DNA of 64,000 bases, taken from assembly GCA_024640225.1 (NCBI GenBank), contig JAHEFK010000004.1, positions 1 to 64,000 on the forward strand. Reading direction: 5' to 3'. Below the pieces are notes generated by a model. The model did not search any database. It saw only the letters and a program-made list of their open reading frames with translations, and was not told the DNA's origin. Made by a program: the position numbers and the translations under genes. Origin of the DNA: Bacteroidota bacterium (GTDB lineage: Bacteria > Bacteroidota > Bacteroidia > Chitinophagales > Chitinophagaceae). This document shows, piece by piece, positions 1 through 8,703 of the stretch. Numbering within the stretch: the first letter of the stretch is position 1; the number at the start of each line of letters is the position of its first letter.

Positions 1-2129
1 CGATAATCTAATCCACCTTGAATAACCATTATAGGCGTATTCCAATTCGCTACATAATTACTTGGACTAAATTTCTTATAACTTTCTGGTTTTGAATCTT
101 GCCAGTAATTGCCTCCAATATCCCAATTAGCAAACCATAATTCTTCGGTTGTGCCATACCAACTTTTCAAATCGAATAAGCCGCAATGCGAAATAAAGGT
201 TTTAAATCTATTTTGGTGGATCCCCGCCAACATAAATACGCTATAACCACCATAGCTTGCACCCACACAACCTAATCTGTTTTTATCTACATACGGATGT
301 GCTGCAACTGCATCGATAGCACTTAAATAATCGTCCATAGGCTTACCACCCCAATCGCCACTAATAGCCTCATTCCATTTTGTTCCCCAGCCTGGCATAC
401 CGCGTCTGTTTGGCGCTACCACAATATAGCCTTGTGCAGCCATCAGTTGAAAGTTCCATCTAAAACTATAAAATTGAGATAAAGCAGATTGCGGTCCACC
501 TTGACAATATAACAATGTTGGATATTTTTTATTCGGATCAAAATCTGGAGGATACACTACCCAAACGCCCATTTGTTGGCCATCAACGGTTGTAACATAT
601 TCCATTTTCACATCACTCATTTTGATATGCTCATAGGCTTTTGTATTAGCATTTGAGAGATTTGTAAATTGATTCTTAGTTAAATCATACTTGTAAATTT
701 CATTAGCATGATTCATATCTGTTCTGGTAACGATAACCGCATCAGCAGCAAAGCCCACAATACCATTTACATCAAAATCTCCTTTTGTAATTTGTTGAAT
801 AGCGGCTCCTCTTGTTTGTTCGTCAATAACAGGAACCGTTAAAGCAAACAATTGCTCTGTTCCTTTAGTAGGTGCAATGAAATGCAATGCTTGTTTGGAT
901 TTCCATTTAAACGAAGATACGGTTTCATCGAAATCGCCTGTTAATTTAGCCATCCATTTCGTTTGCGTATTCAACACATAAATATCATTTTTATCCGCTT
1001 CAAACCCATCTCTACGCATTGATGTCCATGCCAACAAGCTACCATCTTCATTATACGCCGGTTGCATATCATAGCCCATCATGCCTTTAGTGATGTTTTT
1101 TGTTTTTGCAGTTGTAAGTGTATAATGGTATAAGTCCGTATTGGTGCTCTGTGCATATGCTTTACCACTTAGCTTTTTACATACATACACCAATTCTTTA
1201 CTATTCGGATGCCACACAAAATCTTCTGCACCACCATGAGGTTTTTGAGGGCAATCGAAGGCTTCTCCTTTCATAATATCGATGGCTGCACTAGGCTTAC
1301 CCATTGGTGCAATGAAGATATGCGAATATGCACCATCTTCCCAAGTATCCCAATGTCTGTAATTTAAATCATGAAAAACATAGGCATTAGCTTTGTTTAG
1401 ATCTTTATATATATCTTTTGCAAGTGTTGGTACTAAAACAACTTCTTGTGCATAAGCAACCCATTGGCCATCATCAGAAACTTTAACTGCAGTAGCTTGA
1501 TCTAAGCCGGTATGTATCACCCTCCAAGTATTGTTTGCCGTCTTTTTATATAAGCTTCCTTTCGCTATTGCATAGGTCGCTTTTTCGTTGCACGCTATAA
1601 TTTCAAAATCAGTAGGAACATTTATCGATGAAGCCATTCCTGTAGTTGCATCTACCACAAAATGCTGTGTAGTTCCTTTTTCTGTTTTGATATCAATGCT
1701 TCGTACATCATAGTACACCTTTGCTGTTTTTGCATTCAGCCCAACGGCAGCAACACGCTTCAATCCCCACAAGCGTTCAGGAGTAAGCAAGTGTTTATCC
1801 TCAATGGAAGCAAGTGGTTTTGCTTCAACAGTTTTTGTGATGGTTTTTTCAATTGTAACTTGCTTCACTACAGGAGCATTACTATTTTTAGTTACGGTAC
1901 GTTTTTTTACTATCGTTTTCTTAATAGTATCTGCTTTAGAAACGGTAGTAGTAGTCGTTGTCGTTTTTACAGTTGTAATCACTGGCGCTTTTGGTGTTGA
2001 TGGCGCTGAGACTGGTTTTGTTGTAGTTGTTTTTGTTACAACAGGTTGTTGTAATTTTCCAGTAGGATACTTAATAGCATACGCTTGCGATGCAATTAAA
2101 AGGCTGGTTACTAAAATTGGATATTTCAT
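1..2129 (-). CDS. S9 family (prolyl oligopeptidase-like) peptidase, C-terminus cut by window edge
   Basis: Secreted serine peptidase of the S9 (DPP4/acylaminoacyl peptidase) type. About 709 codons are visible. The start at 2129 is followed by a signal peptide ending near SQAYA, then a Thr/Val/Lys-rich low-complexity linker (about residues 30-105), a region expected to form the propeller, and the alpha/beta-hydrolase domain. The nucleophile motif GASYGGYS puts the catalytic Ser at residue 625, and the acid is Asp708 in GGLDYR, 2-3 codons from the window edge. The catalytic His must lie outside. The gene starts 9 bases after the stop of the upstream lipoprotein gene, so the two are probably co-transcribed. 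It likely releases peptides from proteins outside the inner membrane. Family is clear; substrate preference cannot be read here. Confidence 0.9.
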   Translation of the reverse strand, partial: MKYPILVTSLLIASQAYAIKYPTGKLQQPVVTKTTTTKPVSAPSTPKAPVITTVKTTTTTTTVSKADTIKKTIVKKRTVTKNSNAPVVKQVTIEKTITKTVEAKPLASIEDKHLLTPERLWGLKRVAAVGLNAKTAKVYYDVRSIDIKTEKGTTQHFVVDATTGMASSINVPTDFEIIACNEKATYAIAKGSLYKKTANNTWRVIHTGLDQATAVKVSDDGQWVAYAQEVVLVPTLAKDIYKDLNKANAYVFHDLNYRHWDTWEDGAYSHIFIAPMGKPSAAIDIMKGEAFDCPQKPHGGAEDFVWHPNSKELVYVCKKLSGKAYAQSTNTDLYHYTLTTAKTKNITKGMMGYDMQPAYNEDGSLLAWTSMRRDGFEADKNDIYVLNTQTKWMAKLTGDFDETVSSFKWKSKQALHFIAPTKGTEQLFALTVPVIDEQTRGAAIQQITKGDFDVNGIVGFAADAVIVTRTDMNHANEIYKYDLTKNQFTNLSNANTKAYEHIKMSDVKMEYVTTVDGQQMGVWVVYPPDFDPNKKYPTLLYCQGGPQSALSQFYSFRWNFQLMAAQGYIVVAPNRRGMPGWGTKWNEAISGDWGGKPMDDYLSAIDAVAAHPYVDKNRLGCVGASYGGYSVFMLAGIHQNRFKTFISHCGLFDLKSWYGTTEELWFANWDIGGNYWQDSKPESYKKFSPSNYVANWNTPIMVIQGGLDY

Positions 2130-2138
2130 ATAGGTGGA

Positions 2139-3557
2139 TTATAAATTACTAAATGGTTTAAAGTCTATTACATATTCCCAAGAGGCTTTCGCATTAATTA
2201 CCTGTTCGTGTTGCCAATACCATTCTGGCTGTTTTTTATGCTCATAATCTCCCGTATCCCACATACCATTTTGATTCGCATCTTCAATGATAGCAAAGGT
2301 ATAGGTGCCTGGAATTAAAAAATTGAAGTTGTAAAGCGTATGGTCTACTGCCAATTGCTTCCATACTTTATCTTGATATTTGATTTCCAACTTACAATGT
2401 CTATGCAAAAAAGAATCTGGAATATGCAACGCTATCGTCGCATAATCTTCCTCACGTTTAGTTTTAAATCTATAAAGTGCTGATGCTGATTTTCGTCCTA
2501 AAGAATCCTCAAACAATCCTTTTTGTAATCGTAATTCATAATGTACATCGGGCAACCAATTTGAAGCAATACGATAATGCATTGGATTTGAGGAATCGGC
2601 TATTAAAGTAGCTGCTGTTTCTACTAAGATGGATGCACTATCTCTGCTTAATAAAAACTGTTTTTTATTAAGTTTAATCGACTTACAAGAAAGTTCCAAT
2701 TCAATGTCCGCATTTAACTCTTGCACTCGTTTACTAAGATCACTAGTATCTATGAATACAGTTGTTATGAAGGCTTTCTTAGCATCTGCAACAGACGGAG
2801 GCTTAGCCGTAATTTTATTATCCTTAAGTGTTTCTTGTTCTTTAAATAAACGTAAAGTAATAGCTTGCTTATAACTAGCTGGATTAATTAATTCATGTAT
2901 ATAAGCAAAAGACTCCCCTTTGTCTATTGTAGCATTATTATTAGCGTCTTTTAGGGCGATGATGGCATACTTATGTGCCGACAAGCCCTCAAATTGAAAT
3001 GCCGCTTTATTATTAACCTTTGTTTGGTAAAAGGGTTTTGCAGAGAACACGGAAGTATCTTTATCAAAATTATATAAGAATACACTCGCTGTTGTGTCTG
3101 GCATGCCTTTTGCTGCATCCCAAACAGTACCCGTCAACTTTAAACTATCAAAATAAGATCCAGTAGAAAATACAAAAGGTTTTCTTTGGTATACATTACC
3201 TTCATTAATATCTTTTATGGCATTACCAAAATTTAATCGATACGTAGTATTGGGTAACAAAACAGAATCGGGCCAAGAAACCGAAATGCTCTTATAAGTA
3301 TACGCTACTTTTAAGGGCACATTAATATTAGGGCTGATCACTATTTCTTTTTGAGCATCTGCCACTGTAATATATTCATCCATAGTTAGCATTATACTAG
3401 TAACGCGGGCATGCAATTGAGAATCTTTTACAGATTGAGCAATCAATTTTGGAGCTTGCACATCTTTATCACCCCCATCGGGAGGAACAATATTAGCGCA
3501 AGCTGCCAAAAAAAGCAAGCAAACGCTTATTCCCCATCTATTGAATCCTAATCTCAT
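2139..3557 (-). CDS. Ig-like domain-containing lipoprotein (SbsA-type Ig fold)
   Basis: A 472-residue exported protein. The N-terminus is a lipoprotein signal with lipobox LAAC, followed by the Bacteroidota-typical CANIVPPDGGDKD start of the mature protein. The first ~130 residues resemble a bacterial Ig-like (SbsA) domain ('PNTTYRLNFGNAI', 'PFVFSTG'); a carboxypeptidase-regulatory-like beta domain ('ALKDANNNATIDKGE') follows and is repeated near the C-terminus ('IIEDANQNGMWDTGDY'). No catalytic motif is visible. It is the first gene of a two-gene unit with the S9 peptidase. The ATG lies only seven bases after an exact TAnnTTTG element. Function unknown; an envelope role is inferred. Confidence 0.75.
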   Translation of the reverse strand: MRLGFNRWGISVCLLFLAACANIVPPDGGDKDVQAPKLIAQSVKDSQLHARVTSIMLTMDEYITVADAQKEIVISPNINVPLKVAYTYKSISVSWPDSVLLPNTTYRLNFGNAIKDINEGNVYQRKPFVFSTGSYFDSLKLTGTVWDAAKGMPDTTASVFLYNFDKDTSVFSAKPFYQTKVNNKAAFQFEGLSAHKYAIIALKDANNNATIDKGESFAYIHELINPASYKQAITLRLFKEQETLKDNKITAKPPSVADAKKAFITTVFIDTSDLSKRVQELNADIELELSCKSIKLNKKQFLLSRDSASILVETAATLIADSSNPMHYRIASNWLPDVHYELRLQKGLFEDSLGRKSASALYRFKTKREEDYATIALHIPDSFLHRHCKLEIKYQDKVWKQLAVDHTLYNFNFLIPGTYTFAIIEDANQNGMWDTGDYEHKKQPEWYWQHEQVINAKASWEYVIDFKPFSNL

Positions 3558-3564
3558 TTCCTTT

Positions 3565-3572
3565 CAAAAATA
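3565..3572 (-). promoter_or_regulatory. -7 promoter element (TATTTTTG) for the Ig-like lipoprotein/S9 unit
   Basis: Minus-strand TATTTTTG matches the Bacteroidota consensus TAnnTTTG exactly. It ends seven bases upstream of the ATG at 3557, so the leader should be only a few bases. No TTG is seen 17-23 bases upstream. Confidence 0.55.
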
Positions 3573-3665
3573 GCAGTAATTATCTATATTTTTAACATTA
3601 AAACCACTAAAAATGAAGTAATTTCATCGAAAATTAATTGAACTACATTAAAAACCTAACAATCA

Positions 3666-4211
3666 ATGAGAATCTTACTTATGGGCTTTTTATTTTCTTT
3701 ATTCAGCAAAACAACGGATGCACAATCCATACCAAAATCTATTTATGATTTTAAGGTAAAAGCACTTGATGAAAGCACTATCGATTTCGCTGCCTTTAAA
3801 GGAAAGAAAATATTGATCGTCAATACAGCATCAAAATGTGGCTATACCCCTCAATATAAAAACTTAGAAGCCTTACATCAGCGCTACAAAGACAAGCTAG
3901 TTATCATTGGGTTTCCTGCCAATAACTTTCTATGGCAAGAGCCAGGCGACAATGCAACTATTGCCAGTTTTTGTCAGAAAAATTATGGTGTCAGTTTTTT
4001 AATGGCATCAAAAATAAGTGTGAAAGGCAGTGATATGGCACCTATTTATCAATGGCTCACGCAAAAGAAATATAATCATGTTGAAAATAGCAGCGTAAAA
4101 TGGAATTTTCAAAAGTACTTGCTTGACGAACATGGACATTTAATACAAATGTTCAGTCCAGGAGTGGATCCACTAGATGCAGCAATCACTAATGCAATTG
4201 ATAAAAAATAA
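3666..4211 (+). CDS. Exported glutathione peroxidase-family peroxidase
   Basis: A 181-residue thioredoxin-fold peroxidase that reduces hydroperoxides. The N-terminus is a signal peptide (cleavage near TTDAQ), so it probably acts in the periplasm. The peroxidatic Cys is Cys58 in NTASKCGYTP. The second Cys, Cys103 in SFCQKNYG, sits where the resolving Cys of thioredoxin-dependent glutathione peroxidases lies, suggesting thioredoxin-like rather than glutathione reduction. The usual FPCNQF motif reads FPANNF here, so the catalytic Gln is Asn87. The WNF motif is present. It stands alone on the plus strand, ending at a strong hairpin terminator and facing the biotin carboxylase gene. Confidence 0.88.
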   Translation: MRILLMGFLFSLFSKTTDAQSIPKSIYDFKVKALDESTIDFAAFKGKKILIVNTASKCGYTPQYKNLEALHQRYKDKLVIIGFPANNFLWQEPGDNATIASFCQKNYGVSFLMASKISVKGSDMAPIYQWLTQKKYNHVENSSVKWNFQKYLLDEHGHLIQMFSPGVDPLDAAITNAIDKK

Positions 4212-4236
4212 AAAAGGGGCTTACGCCCCTTTTTTA
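4211..4236. terminator. Rho-independent terminator, probably bidirectional
   Basis: AAAAGGGGC, a TTAC loop, then GCCCCTTTT, with A and T tracts on either side. It directly follows the peroxidase stop and lies just beyond the stop of the convergent biotin carboxylase gene, so it can serve both. Confidence 0.85.
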
Positions 4237-4252
4237 TTTTATTTTTCCTTGA

Positions 4253-5728
4253 TTATTTAGGAAACTTCTTTTTAGTACCTGATTGTAGTACTGGCACTTT
4301 TTTAGTTGCTAGCTTTTGTTGTTCCCAAATATAGGTAGCAAATTTAGCCAATACTATTTGCATGGCTTCGTCATCCGATTGCAATAAATCACTATTGAAA
4401 TATGTATCAATAAACTTGGTATCGAAATTTCCATTAACAAATGCATCCGTATGAATAGCCCATTTACCAAAAGGCAAGGTAGTTTGAATACCTTTAATAT
4501 AATATTCATCAATAGCTCTACTCATTTTTTGAATCGCTTCATTACGCGTAGGCGCATGCACAATTAATTTTGCTATCATAGGATCATAGTAAATAGGAAT
4601 AGCTTGTCCTTGCTCATAACCATCATCTACACGCACACCCGGACCTTTGGGGCTTATATAAATTTCTAACGTGCCCGTGTCCGGCAAGAAATTATTATAT
4701 GGATCCTCTGCACAAACACGCAATTCTATTGCATGACCATTGATTTTTAAATCTTCTTGTGTGAACGGTAATTGCTCGCCTCTTGCTACTTGTATTTGCG
4801 CTTTTACTAAATCAACTCCTGTAATCATCTCCGTTACACAATGCTCTACTTGTAAGCGGGTATTCATTTCTAAGAAATAGAAATTTAATTGCTCATCAAC
4901 TAAAAACTCCACCGTGCCCGCGCCATAATAGCCGCAAGCTTTTGCTACAGCTACGGCACAATTACCCATTGCTTCTCTAATAGAAGTCGTTAAACAAGAC
5001 GATGGGGCTTCTTCTATAAGTTTTTGATGGCGACGCTGAATAGAACATTCCCTTTCAAATAAGTATACATAATTTCCATGCTGATCACCCATCAATTGAA
5101 TTTCAATATGCTTAGGCGCTGCTACATATTTTTCAATAAACACATCATCATTTCCAAAGGCACTCAATGCTTCGCTTTTTGCCAATTGCATTTGCTCTGC
5201 TAATTCTCCTTCTGAATTTACTACACGCATCCCTTTACCACCACCACCTGCAGATGCTTTAATTAAAATTGGATAACCAATTTTAGACGCAATAGCAACG
5301 GCTTCTTCCACACTTTTTAATGGATCTTCTGTACCCGGCACCATAGGCACGCCAAATTTCTTAGCCGCTTGTTTTGCAGAAATTTTACTACCCATGATTT
5401 CAATAGACTGTGCTGAAGGACCAATAAAGATCAAGCCCGCATCCGAAACCGCTTTAGAAAATTGTGCATTTTCACTTAAAAATCCATACCCCGGATGAAT
5501 GGCATCTGCATTACAATCTTTTGCAACCTGAATAATTTTATCAGCTAATAAATAAGATTGAGATGAAGCTGCTGGACCAATACAATAGGCTTCGTCTGCA
5601 AAGCGGACAAAAGGCATATTACGATCGGCTTCTGAATAGACCGCAACGGTTTTAATATTCATTTCTTTTGCGGTGCGCATAATACGCAATGCAATTTCCC
5701 CTCTATTTGCAACTAGAATTTTATTCAT
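4253..5728 (-). CDS. accC: Biotin carboxylase subunit of acetyl-/propionyl-CoA carboxylase
   Basis: A 491-residue ATP-grasp enzyme that carboxylates the biotin carried on a partner protein, using ATP and bicarbonate. The N-terminal domain starts ILVANRGEIALRI and includes HPGYGFLSENA. The ATP-grasp glycine loop is SAGGGGKGMRVV, catalytic motifs include EMNTRLQVEH, and the C-terminal biotin-carboxylase domain carries the DDGYEQGQ segment. It is about 40 residues longer than classical AccC but has no biotinyl (BCCP) domain, so a separate carrier must be encoded elsewhere. Whether the complex carboxylates acetyl-CoA or propionyl-CoA cannot be decided from this subunit; the symbol is tentative. 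It follows the DUF983 gene by 13 bases and is likely co-transcribed with it. Confidence 0.88.
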   Translation of the reverse strand: MNKILVANRGEIALRIMRTAKEMNIKTVAVYSEADRNMPFVRFADEAYCIGPAASSQSYLLADKIIQVAKDCNADAIHPGYGFLSENAQFSKAVSDAGLIFIGPSAQSIEIMGSKISAKQAAKKFGVPMVPGTEDPLKSVEEAVAIASKIGYPILIKASAGGGGKGMRVVNSEGELAEQMQLAKSEALSAFGNDDVFIEKYVAAPKHIEIQLMGDQHGNYVYLFERECSIQRRHQKLIEEAPSSCLTTSIREAMGNCAVAVAKACGYYGAGTVEFLVDEQLNFYFLEMNTRLQVEHCVTEMITGVDLVKAQIQVARGEQLPFTQEDLKINGHAIELRVCAEDPYNNFLPDTGTLEIYISPKGPGVRVDDGYEQGQAIPIYYDPMIAKLIVHAPTRNEAIQKMSRAIDEYYIKGIQTTLPFGKWAIHTDAFVNGNFDTKFIDTYFNSDLLQSDDEAMQIVLAKFATYIWEQQKLATKKVPVLQSGTKKKFPK

Positions 5729-5741
5729 GGATGTTTAAGAA

Positions 5742-6146
5742 TTATGATTTTAAAGAACTACCCTTGCCATATTTTACAAACATATGCAAATACAATACCC
5801 TGGAATAGCGCATGATCAAAGGCTGTAATACTAATATTAAACTAATGCTGGAACCTAAAGCATAAAAAAAGCTATTGTCTTTATAGGAAAGTCCAAATAG
5901 CAAATGATATAAAACAAATGAAATAGCCAATAATGCTACCGACAACGCATAACTAACATAACCTGTACCATAATAAAATCCAGGTTCTATTTCCATCTTT
6001 TGGTCGCAAACGGGGCAATGATCTGGCATAAGTAATAATCCTTTGAAAGGGAAAATACTTTTTTGTGTGAACATGGAGCCTTTTCTGCAATTGGGACAAC
6101 GCATTTTAAAAATGGAAAGGATATGGGAGGGTGCTGATAAAGGCAT
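5742..6146 (-). CDS. DUF983 membrane protein with two CxxC pairs
   Basis: About 134 residues. An N-terminal CPNCRKG and a following CPVCDQK form two CxxC pairs that look like a zinc ribbon, then two transmembrane helices (around residues 60-110) and a short basic tail, the typical DUF983 layout. An in-frame TTG at 6164 would add six residues, but it lies inside the exact -7 element at 6162-6169, so I chose the ATG at 6146. Function unknown. It lies between uvrC and the biotin carboxylase gene and has its own probable promoter. Confidence 0.85.
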   Translation of the reverse strand: MPLSAPSHILSIFKMRCPNCRKGSMFTQKSIFPFKGLLLMPDHCPVCDQKMEIEPGFYYGTGYVSYALSVALLAISFVLYHLLFGLSYKDNSFFYALGSSISLILVLQPLIMRYSRVLYLHMFVKYGKGSSLKS

Positions 6147-6161
6147 AAGTTGTAATTTACA

Positions 6162-6169
6162 CAAAGATA
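6162..6169 (-). promoter_or_regulatory. -7 promoter element (TATCTTTG) upstream of the DUF983 gene
   Basis: Exact TAnnTTTG match on the minus strand, between uvrC and the DUF983 gene. It gives an approximately 12-base leader to the ATG at 6146 and overlaps the TTG that would otherwise extend the reading frame. Confidence 0.55.
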
Positions 6170-6197
6170 CAAATCATTTGCTTTCTCTTTTAGGTAT

Positions 6198-8006
6198 TTA
6201 TTCTGCTACTTGCTTATTAAAAAACTCCCAAACAAGGCGTGCTTTGGCACTACCTACTGCCAATGCAATTTCTCGTTGGGTGAGTTGTTTTATCTTAGTT
6301 ACTGATTTGAAGGATTGCAAAAGCGCCTCAATTGTTTTCGAACCTATACCCGGTATCGCTTCCAATTCATTTTTAAAAACGCCTTTGCTTCTGGTATTTC
6401 TATGGAACGTAATACCAAATCGATGCACTTCATCTCTAATGGCGCGCACTAATAAATGCTCTGGAGCATCATAGGGTAGCTGCAGCGGCACTTGATCATT
6501 GGGAAAGAAAATGGATTCTTCTCTTTTTGCCAAGCCCACAACCGTTAATTTTCCCATTAATTGAAGCTTTTCTAAAGATTCAATAGCAGCACTCAATTGC
6601 CCTTTACCGCCATCAATTATAATCAATTGTGGTAGGGGCTGTTGCTCGTCGAGCAAGCGCTTATATCTCCGATAAACAATTTCACTCATTGAGGCAAAAT
6701 CGTTGATGCCTTCTACTTCTTTGATATGAAATCTTCTATAGTCTTTTTTGGAGGCTACCCCATTTTTGAAGCAAACCATGGCTGCTACTGGGAAAGAACC
6801 TTGGAAATTAGAATTATCGAAACACTCTATGTGAATGGGCAACTCTTTTAATTGTAATGCTTTTTGCAATAATGCCAACACCTCCATTGGAGCCTGTACA
6901 CCAGCACCCAATACCAAAGCATTTTTCTTTTTTATTTCATGCATAAAAGCAACAGCATTCTTAATACTTAAATCTAACAGTGCTTTTTTATCGCCCGATT
7001 TTGGCACCACCACGGTCACGTTTTCTTCCGTAACAAATGGAATTTGCGCAATAAGCGTGCTTGCATTACTTTGAAATAAGGTACGCATTTGTAAGGCGCA
7101 TTGTGATAGGATCTCTTCCTCTGTCTCGTCAAATTGCACCGTTACCACAACAGATTTAGCATAAAGAATGGCACCCGCTGCCACCATCATATAGTTAACA
7201 AAAACCTGATCGTCCTCTCGGGTTAAGGAAATCACATCCACATTGCCAATAGCTGGATTTACAACTGTTGATTTAGTTTGATAGCGTTGTAAGGCTTCAA
7301 TTTTAGATTTCAACACAGCTGCTTGCTCAAATTTCAAAGCTGCAGCTAGAGTCATCATCTCTTGTTTTAAGTCTTTAATTACTTGCTGTACATCTCCCTT
7401 AATTACTTTTCGTATATGCTGAATGTACTGATCGTAGTCTTCGGCAGTTTGCAATCCCTCGCATGGGCCTTTACAATTACCCAAATGGTATTCTAAACAA
7501 ACCTTATATTTTTTCTTTGCCAATTGCGCAGGCGACAAATTTAAATTACAGGAACGAATGGGTAAATTTTCTTTCAACAAGCTTACCAATTCTCTCGCAG
7601 TGACCACATCAGTAAAGGGCCCTATATATTCCGAGCCATCTTTTGTGTAGCGTCTTGTAAAAAACACCCTAGGAAAAGCCTCTTTCTTTATGACGATATA
7701 AGGATAAGTCTTATCGTCTTTTAATAAAATATTGTATCGAGGTTGATAGTGCTTGATCAAAGAATTTTCTAACAATAACGCATCGTGTTCTGTATGGGTT
7801 ACCGTAAACTCTATAGTATGAATTTGATCTACTAATTTCTTCGTCTTATAATTATCATGATTTTTAGAAAAATAGGAGCGCACTCGTTTGTTGAGACTCT
7901 TTGCTTTGCCTACATAAATCAATTGATTGGCTGCATTGAAGTATTTGTAACAACCGGGACCGATTGGAATTGCGGGGGCAATTTTAGCAAATTCTTCTTT
8001 CGTCAT
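6198..8006 (-). CDS. uvrC: Excinuclease ABC subunit C
   Basis: A 602-residue nuclease subunit of nucleotide excision repair; with UvrA and UvrB it cuts on both sides of a DNA lesion. Domains in order: GIY-YIG nuclease (residues ~10-95, with GCYKYF and IYVGKAKSLNKR), Cys-containing linker (CLEYHLGNCKGPCEG), UVR motif (~200-235, binds UvrB), UvrC RNase H-like endonuclease (~365-510, with CFDNSNFQG and IDGGKGQL), and C-terminal helix-hairpin-helix (IPGIGSKTIEALL). Length is normal. It begins 2 bases after the stop of the upstream lipoprotein gene. uvrA lies at 58785; uvrB is not in this window. Confidence 0.97.
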   Translation of the reverse strand: MTKEEFAKIAPAIPIGPGCYKYFNAANQLIYVGKAKSLNKRVRSYFSKNHDNYKTKKLVDQIHTIEFTVTHTEHDALLLENSLIKHYQPRYNILLKDDKTYPYIVIKKEAFPRVFFTRRYTKDGSEYIGPFTDVVTARELVSLLKENLPIRSCNLNLSPAQLAKKKYKVCLEYHLGNCKGPCEGLQTAEDYDQYIQHIRKVIKGDVQQVIKDLKQEMMTLAAALKFEQAAVLKSKIEALQRYQTKSTVVNPAIGNVDVISLTREDDQVFVNYMMVAAGAILYAKSVVVTVQFDETEEEILSQCALQMRTLFQSNASTLIAQIPFVTEENVTVVVPKSGDKKALLDLSIKNAVAFMHEIKKKNALVLGAGVQAPMEVLALLQKALQLKELPIHIECFDNSNFQGSFPVAAMVCFKNGVASKKDYRRFHIKEVEGINDFASMSEIVYRRYKRLLDEQQPLPQLIIIDGGKGQLSAAIESLEKLQLMGKLTVVGLAKREESIFFPNDQVPLQLPYDAPEHLLVRAIRDEVHRFGITFHRNTRSKGVFKNELEAIPGIGSKTIEALLQSFKSVTKIKQLTQREIALAVGSAKARLVWEFFNKQVAE

Positions 8007-8008
8007 AA

Positions 8009-8593
8009 TTACATAAATATATAACTCGTGGTGCTCTTTTGTGTAACGCCTGATGGCAGAAAAACTTCTTCTTGAATTTGAATTGTCTTAAGTGGTTTGT
8101 ACAATAATTTCTGTACTAAATGCAATCCATTTCTTGTTTTATTAGCGGTAATAAAAATGGATTTGATTTTCTTATTTAGCAAATCAACTACCACTTGAAG
8201 CACCTGTGTTACTAATTGCTCATCCTTAGCTTCATAATACAAGGTCATAGTCTGCATAGTAGCATCTTGAAAGGTATTAACATTGTAGTGCGACTTAAAG
8301 CTACTATCACTAATATCAGTATCCCAAAATTGCACAGCAATGGATCTCCAATTTAAATCTAAGGCAGAAACCATTTGGGTATCTATACCCTTCGCGTCTT
8401 CGGTAATTTTATAAAGCGAGTAGGGCTGCCCCTCGAAAGTACTCCATTGATCTTGAAAAAATTGTTTCACAGAGTAATAGTTACCCTTTAAGGCCGTATC
8501 CTTAACGATTTTATTTTTATCTGCACGGCAAGAAACCATTGATTGTGCAAACAGGAACAACAGTGCAAAGCCTATTAAAGAAGCATATCTCAT
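8009..8593 (-). CDS. Hypothetical lipoprotein upstream of uvrC
   Basis: A 194-residue exported protein with a hydrophobic signal and a possible lipobox ending in SMVSC (Cys22). The mature part is small and mixed alpha/beta with no motif I can place in a named family. It is tightly linked to uvrC (2-base gap) and is the first gene after a two-part promoter, but nothing in the sequence suggests a role in DNA repair; co-expression may be incidental. Function unknown. Confidence 0.7.
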   Translation of the reverse strand: MRYASLIGFALLFLFAQSMVSCRADKNKIVKDTALKGNYYSVKQFFQDQWSTFEGQPYSLYKITEDAKGIDTQMVSALDLNWRSIAVQFWDTDISDSSFKSHYNVNTFQDATMQTMTLYYEAKDEQLVTQVLQVVVDLLNKKIKSIFITANKTRNGLHLVQKLLYKPLKTIQIQEEVFLPSGVTQKSTTSYIFM

Positions 8594-8612
8594 AGTGCGA
8601 ATTTACAAAAAG

Positions 8613-8640
8613 CAAATTTAAAAAGTAGAAAAAAAAACAA
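8613..8640 (-). promoter_or_regulatory. Two-part Bacteroidota promoter (TTG-N17-TAAATTTG)
   Basis: On the minus strand TTG (plus positions 8638-8640) is followed after 17 bases by TAAATTTG (8613-8620), matching the TTG/TAnnTTTG pattern. It drives the lipoprotein-uvrC unit with an approximately 15-base leader. Confidence 0.65.
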
Positions 8641-8645
8641 TAGTG

Positions 8646-8653
8646 TATATTTG
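8646..8653 (+). promoter_or_regulatory. -7 promoter element (TATATTTG) for the ZIP transporter gene
   Basis: Exact TAnnTTTG match. The expected transcript start, near 8657-8661, leaves almost no leader for the TTG codon at 8665 but a normal one for the ATG at 8704. No -33 TTG is visible. Confidence 0.55.
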
Positions 8654-8703
8654 TATACACATACTTGGATAACCTAGTTTTTATAGGCACTTATTTTTTA
8701 TTA

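Noticed and set aside
1662-2133. Plus-strand reading frames of 112 and 109 residues
   Set aside because: They are shadows of the Thr/Val-rich N-terminal part of the S9 peptidase gene on the minus strand; composition is aberrant (Val/Phe runs).
8665-8703. TTG start extending the ZIP transporter by 13 residues
   Set aside because: It sits within a few bases of the predicted transcription start after TATATTTG at 8646-8653; the ATG at 8704 gives the normal N-terminus.
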